Source of the DNA: Endothia cerciana
Taxonomy: Eukaryota > Ascomycota > Sordariomycetes > Diaporthales > Cryphonectriaceae
DNA length: 64,000 nt
NCBI GenBank assembly: GCA_026119935.1
Contig: JALRMH010000047.1
Location: 229,290 to 293,289 of the forward strand
Direction: 5' to 3'
Under the pieces are notes generated by a model. That model saw only the letters and a list, made by a program, of their open reading frames with translations, had not been told where the DNA came from and did no database searches. Position 1 is the first letter of the stretch. Every line of letters starts with the position of its first letter. Below, piece by piece: positions 54,759-64,000 of the stretch. The translations under genes were made by a program, and so were the position numbers.

Positions 54759-55445
54759 TTATGGACAAGATGACCCGGGGTGTGGTAAAGGCCAGTTCCA
54801 AACTTTATATCCTCCAGCTTTGACAACCACACCGCACGAACTTCTGCCTCCTGGGAGGAGCCTGGTGGTTTTATAGCCATCACCATCACCGCCATCAGGA
54901 TGACCAGTATCACCATCACCAGGCTGACCAGTATCATCATCACCAGTATCACCATCACCAGGCTGACCATTACCACCATCACCAGGCTGGCCGGTATCAC
55001 CATCACCAGTATCACCAGCATCATCATCACCAGTATCACCAGCATCATCATCACCATTATCACCAGTATCACCATCACCATTATCACCAGTATCACCATC
55101 ACCAGGCTGAACGGTATCATCATCGCCAGGCTGACCAGCATCATCATCATCATCATCACATGGGAGACCAGTATCACCATCACATGGATGACCAGTATCA
55201 CCATCACCGGGCTGACCAGTACCATCATCACCAGGCCGACCACGACATAACCCTGGGCCTGTCAGCCACCCGAGCCCATCCTCCCCATTGCCTCCCGGAC
55301 GGGGCAGACCGAGCAGACCGAGCAGACCGTCCCCCCCCGGGCCCCTGACCGGCCGAGGTATACCCCCCTCCTTCGGCCACGAGCAGGCCTGCACCCGCTG
55401 TTCCCTGTGTCCCCCTGTCCTGTGGTGGTGCTGCGGCGGTTGCAA
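54759..55445 (-). CDS. Possible collagen-like Gly/Asp repeat protein
   Basis: An open frame of 228 codons on the minus strand carries GPGGDGLLGLLGLPRPGG and then many GDGDTGQPG, GDDDAGDTG and GDNGDGDTG units. Glycine falls at regular three-residue steps in places, as in collagen-like proteins. The tract is a trinucleotide-type minisatellite, so open frames are expected by chance. The start is not secure. Confidence 0.25.
   Translation of the reverse strand: MQPPQHHHRTGGHREQRVQACSWPKEGGIPRPVRGPGGDGLLGLLGLPRPGGNGEDGLGWLTGPGLCRGRPGDDGTGQPGDGDTGHPCDGDTGLPCDDDDDDAGQPGDDDTVQPGDGDTGDNGDGDTGDNGDDDAGDTGDDDAGDTGDGDTGQPGDGGNGQPGDGDTGDDDTGQPGDGDTGHPDGGDGDGYKTTRLLPGGRSSCGVVVKAGGYKVWNWPLPHPGSSCP
54878..55250 (+). 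repeat. ATCACC-type minisatellite
   Basis: Units such as AGTATCACCATCACCAGGCTGACC recur irregularly in 9-, 15- and 27-bp steps. Confidence 0.85.
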
Positions 55446-55917
55446 GGCCTATCCCGCTCTCCTGTGTGGGTGGCGCGCGGCAGAACGTGGGGGGGCCGTT
55501 CTCGGTGGGGGACGGGGGGTGGCCGGCGACAGACGACGGTGGTGGTGGTGGTGGTGGTGGTGGTGGTGGTGATGGTACTCGCAACGGCAGACGCCGGAGG
55601 AGGGCAGGAGGGAGGTCGACGGCGGCGCGGCGTTGTGGTTGTGGTGATCGTACTGACGCTGTTTGTTGTGACGGAACGAGGGCCCGGGCTGGTTATGGGG
55701 TGACAAGAGCAGCCAGCAGCCAGCAGCAGCAGCAGCAGCAGCAGTAATAATAGTAACCTTTTCTTCTTCCTGTACACGCCATTGCGATATCCAGGCGGAG
55801 GATGTGATCGACACAGGGTGCGACGTGCTCAGCCCGGCTCACGGTCAGGACAAGCCGACGTCTGGACCCAGGATTCATTATTGTAACCGCACTGGCTAGA
55901 CAGCAAAGACCCAACGG

Positions 55918-55959
<42 letters not shown>

Positions 55960-58619
55960 AGGTAGTTAATTGGTGTGCTGTTTTGGGCCTGCCGAGGCCA
56001 GGTGAGCAAGCACCAGGTAGCTGGAGATAAAGCGGTGTATCCCGTAAGAAGACCCCCCGTACAGGTCAGACCCATCTCGACCTTGTCGGCCTGTCGCCTG
56101 CGCGTTTTCCCCCCCGCCCTGCCGCACAAGGGGGGGGGGGGGGGGGGCCGTGGGGTGGGGGGGGGTGGACGTTATTTATATTAAACCCCCCCCCTGTTAC
56201 CGGGGGGTGGGCCGGGCGCCGGGTAGAGCGTGAACAATAGTCGTTGGGAGGTTGCCCCCCCCCCCCCCACCCCCCAGCCGGCCGCCCGTGGGGGAAAAAG
56301 GTTGCTATCTGATAATCGGATATTAACAGGCCAGATATATCCCCAGGTGCAGTGCAGGATTACTTTTGAGGTAGAATATGAAACCACTTACCCCGTCTGC
56401 TGGTAATTACTTCCTCCTGAGGGGGGTCTGACAGTCCGTCTTGTCGCCCCAGGACTGGGGCCTCATCATATGGCCACCCATCATCCCATCGGTTGCCGTT
56501 ATAGGTCGAAGGGCCCACTTCCGGCACACTCCCGACCCCGGCGGACTGTTAAAAATCGCTGCAGAGGGGTGGGAGGGGGGCGCAGCCCTGGTGTGGTCTT
56601 CAAAGGGGCGCGCGTACTGACTGCGGCCTACCTGCTATTTTTGCATTCGCGAGGCCCTGTGCTGTACTCTCCGGACGTGGTCCTGGGCATTAAGCGTAAG
56701 GCTGACGAGGAGCTGATGGCTTTCCGGGAAGCCCCCAGGTTTGACCGGCGCCTCCGATGGGTAAGGCTGTCCTGTCCCATGATTAACGTGATGAAGGGTG
56801 AGGAGGGGGTTTCTCTTGCCTAGCGTTCAGCCGCTGTGGCTCTTCTCGGCGCTACTATCGATGCCTGCCATCCAGCAGAGCCTCGACATCAACGCCTCTC
56901 ATCCGGAAGATCTTCCTGGCTCTGTTCTCGGGCAGGAGAGGACGGGCAGCTCGTGTGTCCAAAAGCTTACCAGCTACCGTAGCTGCACATAGTGATCGGT
57001 CGAACTTAGGCTCCAGGACCTGCCCTGTTTGACATATAATCCTTTCGCAAATTATTCTACACAAACTAAGTTAATTATCTTACCGGCTTTTCCTCGTGTC
57101 ACTCATCGATCCAGTTCCGTCGACCAGTCGAGGACGCGGAGCAGAGTCTTACGACAACGGTTTCCAGCCCTGATGCCCTTTGGCTGTATACTCCCATCTG
57201 ACAAGGACGGGATGCATTTCGCAAATATGGAAACGTCATGGTCTTGATAGGAGATGGCTCGCATTGATGGTGGACTTTGGTAGACGAGCCGTCACCGGAG
57301 CCAAGTCGTCTATTCTTTGAGGCATCCTCGCGCGGCATCCGCCGCTTAGCCTTTCAGACCTCTCCTCCGCCTATTCGGCATGAACCCGCCCCCCCCCCCC
57401 CCGGTCAAAGCCAGAAGATTATCCGGGGTTCCAGCTTGGTGAGGATTACTTCTATACCTCAGCTGTTCTAGACCACATTAAGCACCGTGATCCCCTGCTG
57501 CGGGAGGCAAGGCGGGGGGGGATCCCTAGCACTGTTGGGCTGCTCACGTCTGATGCAAACCGGATGTGAGTGAGTCTTGCGTTGGCCAGATCCGCCGGGA
57601 TCGTCTCGGCTGTCCGGTTCAAATGGCTGCCGAGTACAGGCCTTGAATACGGAAATACAACCGAGATGGGTTATAACAGTGACGGGGGTTAAAAGGAGAG
57701 AGAGACCTGCCTGTATCTATAGGAAGCCTTGCCCAGGATGCTCTATCACACAGGCTTTTTAGAGGCTATATAAAGCATAAAGGCCAGCCGGATGTGTTAC
57801 ATAAGGTATATTGTTAGGTGTCGCTATAGCGTTGAAAGATCAAGGAGTCGTAATCCCTAATAAGACTTCAAAATTATTAAAGAATATCCTCGACGGGATA
57901 GGTGTGATATCGTCTTCTGAATCTTCTATATAGATATCATTCCTCCACTCTTAGGTTGATCGCAGCTATTATAACGTCCTCGCCACCTTGCGTATTGGTA
58001 TCCGTCTTCCTACACTCTAGGATAGCATTATTGTTGGTGATACTGGTCAGCCTGGTGAGGAGGGGCATGGAGAGGGGCAGGGCCGTCGTGCGGCGGCAGG
58101 GGAGGGTCCAGTCTACGCCCCCCGCGTTGGACAACGTCGACGGCCCGGCCGGGGCTGACGGCTGACCTGCTTGCGATATGCCCATGCCAGGCCCCGGCCG
58201 TGGTCCGGGGAGACGGACGACCAGATGACAGGAGGCGGCACTCTCTGCTGGCCTGGCTGAATACAGAGCAGATACCAGAAACCACCCCCTTCGCATCGTA
58301 TCATCCCTCCTGTGCCGCCTCCCCCTCCTCCTCCTTCTGGTCATTATCCCTCCTGTGCCTCCTCCTCCTCCTCCTCCTCCTCCTCCTCCTGGTCATCATC
58401 CCTACTAGCCGTCTGCTCTTCTCTACTACTCCTGCCGGCCGCCCCCATAGGTCCGAACCATCCCGTCCGTACGCCTCTGTTCCGGTGGTCCGTTGGTCTT
58501 GTACATCCTGGCACTGACCAACACGGCCCACAGGGCCATCCCCCCCCCCCCCGGCCGCGTGCTCCAACACCCAACCCGCCCCGGCCAGCCACACATACCG
58601 CGGGCGGCGAGAGCCATCA

Positions 58620-58650
<31 letters not shown>

Positions 58651-59250
58651 GCACGCCGCGGCCCGGGCAACCCCTCCCCCGTATGGCCGTGCGGCCGCGT
58701 TCGTCACGCATCCTCCCCCCGCCGCCCGTTCTTGCATATACTGTCTTGAACCGGGTGTATCCCCCCCCCCCCCCTTCACCGCCGGCTGACGGGGCCCGCT
58801 GCGGCCAGGGACCAGCCCCGCCCCCTCGATCTGCGTAGTTGGTCCCGGGGGGGTGGCTCGCACCAGTGCCCACCCCCTGCCTGTATGTGTTTTTTTTTCT
58901 TCTTCTTCTTCTTCTTCTTCTCAGTCTGATGGTGGTCTGGGGGCCCGCAGGCGGACGACAGCCTCGCCCCGGGCTCGTGGGGGATGCTGATCATTGGGCC
59001 GGCCGGGCCCGTGAGAGAGACACTGCAGGTCGGCGGTACATACATACACACAGCGCGGTCGCTCGACCTGAGGAGCCGAGAAGGGAAGACGCGGCAGAGG
59101 GGCCCGAGGGCCAGGGAGGATGAAAACAAAAAAACGACACGGCGATCATGCCTACGTACGGTCTGCACACACAGGTTCTTAAAGAGGAGACGAGTCGATT
59201 TTCTCCAAGTCTCGGTCTAAAAAACAAAGGCGTCGAGTCGTGTCACCACC
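55251..59250. other. Microsatellite-crowded GC-rich region
   Basis: Runs include GGT (55538-55570), CAG (55722-55744), GT (55920-55957), G and C homopolymers (about 56131-56275), CCT (58358-58390), CGC (about 58617-58645) and TTC (about 58895-58921). No gene has a credible start, domain or intron pattern here. Confidence 0.6.
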
Positions 59251-59340
59251 CATCACAACACCACCCATCACAACACCACCCATCACAACACCACCCATCA
59301 CAACACCACCCATCACAACACCACCCATCACAACACCACA
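59251..59340 (+). repeat. 15-bp minisatellite, six copies
   Basis: CATCACAACACCACC is repeated six times in a row. Confidence 0.95.
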
Positions 59341-59389
59341 CCATTCACCCCCCCCCCCCCCCCGCCGCGGGCCAGAGGGGCGGCAGCCC

Positions 59390-60690
59390 CCGCACGCTAT
59401 GGGACTCCGACTCATTAGCAACGCCGGGCGAGGAAATAACCAGAGGGGGGATCGGACTCACCCTATGACACGTTCGTATTGGCGCCGCCGGGTGTTAGGT
59501 GACATCTTAGCATCACCCTGTATCCTCACCACCCTGGCCGGCTGCCGAGGACTGCGCCCCGGCTGCCGGCCAGAGGGGCAACAGCCCCCCCGGCCCCCGG
59601 CCCCCAAAGCCCCAGCAGTCAGAATGCTATAAGACTCCGGCTTATTAGCAACGCGAGGCGAGGAAATAACCGGAGGAGGGGGTCGGGCTCACCCTATAAC
59701 AAGTTCATATTGGCGCCGCCGAGTGTTAGGTGACATCTTAGCGTCGCCCTGACCAGGGGGCCCAGGGTGACAGCGAGAGCTGAAGCTATGTCACCCTGTA
59801 TCGTCGCCACCCTGGCCGGCTGCCGAGGACAACGCCCCGGCAGCCGGCCAGAGGGGCAACAGCCCCCTGGCCCCCGGCCCCCGGCCCGCCGCCCGCCGTC
59901 CGCCGTCCGCCAAAGCCCCAGCAGTCAGAATGCTATAAGACTCCGGCTTATTAGCAACGCGAGGCGAGGAAGGAACTGGAGGAGGGGTCGGGCTCACCCT
60001 ATAACACGTTCATATTGGCGCCGCCAGGTGTTAGGTGACATCTAAGCGTCACCCTGAGCAGGGGCCCAGGGGCCCAGGGTGACAGCGAGAGCTGAAGTTT
60101 TGTCACCCCGTATCGTCGCCACCCTGGCCGGGGGGGGGGGGGGGGCCCCCCCCCCCCCCCGGCCAGGGGGGCAACAGCCCCCGGCCCCCGCCCCCCCGGC
60201 CCGCCGCCCGCCGTCCGCCAAGGCCCCGGCGGTCGGAACGCTATGGGACTCCGGCTCATTAGCAACGCGAGGGCGAGGAAGGAACTGGGGGAGGGGGTCG
60301 GGCTCACCCTATGACACGTTCGTATTGGCGCTGCCGAATGTCAGGCGACATCTTCAACTGTACTGGCGCACAGAAAGCGTGGCCGGCTCCCACACCCGGT
60401 GACCGGCCAAACCTCAGGTCAAAACTTTCTCACCACGGACTGACTCCCGAGGTCATCCGCACCAGACAGACGCAGGTCAGCCTCAGCTGACCTCAGCCCC
60501 ATCGGCTCACGCTCCGTCATCAGGCCTGGTGGTCCCAGATGATAGCTGCACCGGCGGTTGGGACGCCATGGGACGCCGACGCACCAGCAATGCGGGGCGG
60601 GGAAGATGGCTGGAGGAGGGGGATCAGACCACCCACCCCGTGACACGTTCGTATGGGCGAGAGCCGTCTGCCGTGGACACCAGTACACAC
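59390..60690 (+). repeat. Tandem array of 230-330-bp units
   Basis: The anchor GACTCCGGCTTATTAGCAAC (or close variants), followed by a G-rich stretch and CGTTCGTATTGGCGCCGCC and GTTAGGTGACATCTTAGC, recurs at about 59401, 59631, 59938 and 60247, with a weaker copy near 60571. A further fragment lies at about 61207-61270. Confidence 0.8.
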
Positions 60691-60976
60691 CATTCTCGAG
60701 CTGGGTCTGGTGACCCTGGCGCCGTGGCGGCAAGGGGGCCGGGCCCACCGGCGTCATTGATGATAGAATCATCACTGGGAGGAGAAGAGAGTGTGGAGCG
60801 GGAGGGGTAGACCGCGTAGAACGCGTGGGACGGGTGGTGGTAGAAGAAGAAAAAGACGAGCCGGCAGGGGTCGAAGCCCGGCGGCTGCTGGGCTTGTTGT
60901 TCTTGGTGATCTTGCCAGCCCTGCGGTGCTGAGGGCCCAGGGCCCTCGCGCACGAACTTCTCCTTGGCGGGCCCGG

Positions 60977-61168
60977 TCACCTAAAGCCGACATAGTCGAC
61001 GGCGACGACCTCGGGGTCGGTACCGAGGAATAAAGGAGACATGACTTGATTAAAAGAGAAGGCGGGGGTCACGGGGATCTGCTCTGGGGCGAGATCGGAC
61101 TCTGAACCGAACCTTGGAGCGCTTACAGTTTCGCCGAGGCGACGAGCAACCCCGTCCCTGGACGGCAT
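60977..61168 (-). CDS. Doubtful short open frame
   Basis: From an ATG at 61168 a 63-residue frame reads PEQIPVTPAFSFNQVMSPLF and could continue through an intron (GTACCG to CTTTAG). No family is recognised, and the surrounding DNA is repetitive. Confidence 0.15.
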   Translation of the reverse strand: MPSRDGVARRLGETVSAPRFGSESDLAPEQIPVTPAFSFNQVMSPLFLGTDPEVVAVDYVGFR

Positions 61169-61815
61169 CTTGAAGTTTGTCCTAGACGTCGAAGTCGTTG
61201 GTTGGCGCTGCTGAACGTTAGGTGACAGACACCTCTGGCGCCGACCTGACCAGGGGCTCAGGGCCACCCTGTATGGTCGGGGGGATGGCGCGGTCTCCTC
61301 TTCGCTGGACCGATCCATAAGGGATCGGCCGAGCCTTTGTGGTCGAACCTGTGTTCGAACCCGCTCTGGCCCGGCTGGCTCAGGTCAGCATGCGGACCGC
61401 AACAACAATCAACAAAAGGGGACGCGTGTCTGGTGGGTGGGGTGCTCACGGGCGGGGGCCCCCGCGCCAGGCGCGTCAGGGGAAACTCGATGCCGTCAGG
61501 ATGGCAACTGAAGCTCTGGGCGGGTGGCGTTTAGAGCGTCTCCATCCTCGGAGGGGGGGAGGGGGGAGGGGGGAGCCGAGGCTCCCCCACGTCCTCGTGG
61601 TCGCCCTTGTAACCTGCCTCATCAGGCTCTTCCCAGTAGCACAGGTCGCCCCGTGAACCGGATTACATCCTTAGGTCTTCTTCGCAGAGCACTGCCTGAG
61701 CGTCGCCGTTTCTTGCGTTGTGGTGTCATGACTTCGCTCAGAATGCAGGATTGTCCCAATGTTTTGTCGGCGCTGTGGGAAGGTGGGTTGTATAAAGGAC
61801 CTTGGCGCTGGGAGG

Positions 61816-62053
61816 TAAAAACTGGGAGGGAGAAATTGGGATGTAAGAATTGGGATGTAAGAAGTTGGAGGTAAGAGTTGGGATGTAAGAATTGGGATGT
61901 AAGAATTGGGATGTAAGAAGTTGGAGGTGAGAGTTGGGATGTAAGAATTGGGAGGTAAAAAAAGTGGGAGGTAAAAAAGGTGGGAGGTAAAAAAGGTGGG
62001 AGGTAAAAAAGGTGCGAGGTAAAAAAGGTGGGAGGTAAAAGTTGGGAGGGAAG
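61816..62053 (+). repeat. Minisatellite of GGGATGTAAGAATT and GGGAGGTAAAAAAG units
   Basis: Two related units of about 14-16 bp alternate and then homogenise towards the right end. Confidence 0.9.
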
Positions 62054-62595
62054 AACTGTGGGGGCAAGAATTGGGAAGGTCGCTGGAGGTGACGATGGGT
62101 GACAGCCATCATACCTGCCACGACTGTACCAACATCAGCCCATGCTCCTGGAGGAGTCAGGTCATATCTCCTCCTGAGCTCAGGTCATATCTTCCCCCGG
62201 GCCCAGGTGATTTCTCGCTGGTTCTAAGCTCAGGTTCTTTTTGCTTCTGGGCCCGGGCCATGTCCCCCCCTGTAGCGGGCCTACCAGCCCTGGAGGGTTC
62301 CTGTCAGCTCCCGCCCCTCCTGGGCCCAGGTGTTTTCCCCTACTGGAGCTCGGGCTGTTTCTCCCCCTTCTGATTACTCAGAAAACACCTATGGTGATGA
62401 CTGTAGTACTTGGAAGCCATCATGTCAGAAGGCGGATGTGGGCTGCAAACCAAAAAATATAGCAGGTCATTCCTTCTTTTGCCAACTTTGAGTCCAAGTT
62501 TGTGAACAGCTCACCCGAGGTATGGAGACCTTGCACTTTGTGAATGGATTAGTCACTTTCGAGAATACGAGGTGGTCCACATTTCTTCATTACGA

Positions 62596-62805
62596 CAGTG
62601 AAGGGCTTCAGGCTATTTCCATCAGACCTGTATTTAATCGATTGGTTCCAGTGAAGGGCTTCAGGCTATTTCCATCAGACCTGTATTTAATCGATTGGTT
62701 CCAGTGAAGGGCTTCAGGCTGTATTTAAGCGATTGGTTCCAGTGAAGGGCTTCAGGCTATTTCCATCAGACCTGTATTTAATCGATTGGTTCCAGTGAAG
62801 GGCTG
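62596..62805 (+). repeat. 53-bp tandem repeat, about four copies
   Basis: CAGTGAAGGGCTTCAGGC recurs at 53-bp steps (one step is 38 bp through a 15-bp loss). Confidence 0.9.
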
Positions 62806-62949
62806 GCCCAGACTACTATTTAACACCGACTCCAGCTACCCAGCATTCCCAACCTGCCTGATTCCTCTAGCAGAAAATTTCGATCCCATCACGCCTTACA
62901 CGGTATCGAGACAGACAACGCTCTTTTTTGCCCCGCAGTGCCCAGGATG

Positions 62950-63680
62950 CCCCGGCCTGCCAGAACTCTGGACAACATTTAACAAGGCATTTATTTCGCG
63001 TACCTCACGGCATCCACGCAGATTACTTGGTTATATATATCTGCACATGCAACCAGCCAGAACCCTGGACAACATCTTACATGTCTACAAGGCATCTCGC
63101 ACATCTCTTTCACCTATCGAGGCCAAAGCAAGACCGATACCCCTCGAAGGCCAGAACTCTAGACAACATCTTGCGCGTCTACAAGGCATTTCGCGCATCT
63201 CTTTCACCTATTCGCGTGTCTCTTTCACCCACTGAGGCCACCTACTGAGGCCAAAGCAAGCCCGATACCACCTCGAAGGCCAGTACTCTGGACAACATCT
63301 TGCGCGTCTACAAGGCATTTCGCGCATCTCTTTCACCTATTCGCGTATTTCTTTCACCTATTCGCGTGTCTCTTTCACCTATTCGCGTGTCTCTTTCACC
63401 TATTCGCGTGTCTCTTTCACCTACTGAGGCCACCTACTAAGGCCAAAGCAAGACCGATACCCCTCGAAGGCCAGAACTCTAGACAACATCTTACGCGTCT
63501 ACAAGGCATTTCGCACATCTCTTTCACCTATTCGCGTATTTCTTTCACCTATTCGCGTGTCTCTTTCACCTACTGAGGCCACCTACTAAGGCCAAAGCAA
63601 GACCGATACCCCTCGAAGGCCAGAACTCTGGACAACATCTTGCACGTCTACAAGGCATCTCGTGTATCTCACGGCATCCA
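62950..63680 (+). repeat. Composite minisatellite
   Basis: A long unit with CAAAGCAAGACCGATACC, GGCCAGAACTCT and CAACATCTTGCGCGTCTACA is repeated four to five times. Between units are variable numbers of ATTCGCGTGTCTCTTTCACCT (about 20 bp). Confidence 0.85.
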
Positions 63681-63810
63681 CACAGATGACTTGGTTCAGA
63701 TAAACTTGTATGTTTCCTCTCTATATATATCAACATATGCAACCATCCAGGGCCGGCCGCCGCAGGCTCAAGGATTTCTGCGGCAACTGCAAGGGCAACG
63801 CCAACAGCGG

Positions 63811-64000
63811 CAAGGACATCGATCTCGTTGCCGAGTGGTGTTGTAGCTGCCTCCTCCGCTCTGGCGGTGGATCATACCCACCGCTGCGGGCACGACCTCG
63901 CCGGCAAGGACATCGATCTCGTTGCCGAGTGGTGTTGTAGCTGCCTCCTCCGCTCTGGCGGTGGATCATACCCACCGCTGCGGGCACGACCTCGCCGGCA
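63811..64000 (+). repeat. 94-bp tandem repeat running off the window
   Basis: Two copies of a unit beginning CAAGGACATCGATCTCGTTG (63811 and 63905) are nearly identical. More may lie beyond the window end. Confidence 0.9.

Larger units (their letters stand above)
52984..54878. other. GC-rich, simple-repeat-rich DNA, no firm gene
   Basis: An open frame at 53340-53529 ending VSDVAGWRDRWIRRATRY looks protein-like but has no proper start. The rest is broken by G, C and microsatellite runs. Confidence 0.4.

Noticed and set aside
61338..61362. TTCGAACC sequences resembling a tRNA B box
   Set aside because: No A box at the right distance and no cloverleaf can be drawn.
1..64000. CRISPR array or bacterial operon features
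   Set aside because: The DNA is eukaryotic, with introns and fungal transposons. The tandem repeats are head-to-tail without unique spacers.

Overview
The window is genomic DNA of a filamentous ascomycete (Pezizomycotina). The support for this is short 40-60 bp spliceosomal introns, a ubiquinone-biosynthesis COQ4 gene, a SUR7-type cortical protein, a DUF3723 protein, Fot1/pogo, Tc1 and Ty1/copia elements, solo LTRs with 5-bp target duplications, and C-to-T decay of the kind left by repeat-induced point mutation (RIP). I could not name the species.

Positions 1 to about 30.9 kb look like one end of a Starship, the giant mobile elements of fungi. At its right edge, reading leftwards into the element, lies a captain-like DUF3435 tyrosine recombinase (27364-30564, minus). 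Its C-terminus carries C2H2-type fingers and a chromodomain, and two single-base shifts break its frame. Further in come typical Starship passengers: a DUF3723 protein (15751-19077) and a ferric reductase (7068-9065, apparently dead). Other genes in this part encode a sirtuin, an ankyrin protein, a SUR7-like membrane protein, a transthyretin/HIUase-like protein, a secreted cysteine-rich thaumatin-like protein, a bZIP-like protein with a doubled basic motif, a 508-aa coiled-coil protein and several orphans. Several intergenic regions carry a short CGG-type palindrome (best case CCCGGATTCCGGG), including the captain promoter. The far end of the element is outside the window.

From about 31 to 34.3 kb the sequence looks like ordinary host chromosome: a helical-repeat (TPR-like) protein and COQ4, the latter apparently with a GC-AG intron. 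From 34 to 42 kb lie AT-rich relics, a solo LTR with perfect target duplication, a gene fragment resembling the tail of the 508-aa protein, and a 0.95-kb inverted-repeat element with a 16-bp satellite attached. A two-exon gene for a 570-aa protein with a His/Cys cluster follows at 42.7-44.4 kb.

From 45 to 52.2 kb is a nested transposon cluster: a Fot1-like element (A) split by a copia retrotransposon, which itself contains a solo LTR inside its 5' LTR and two further Fot1-like copies (B, C). From about 52 kb to the end the DNA changes character. It becomes GC-rich, crowded with simple repeats and minisatellites, and contains a Tc1-like relic but no gene I can support firmly.
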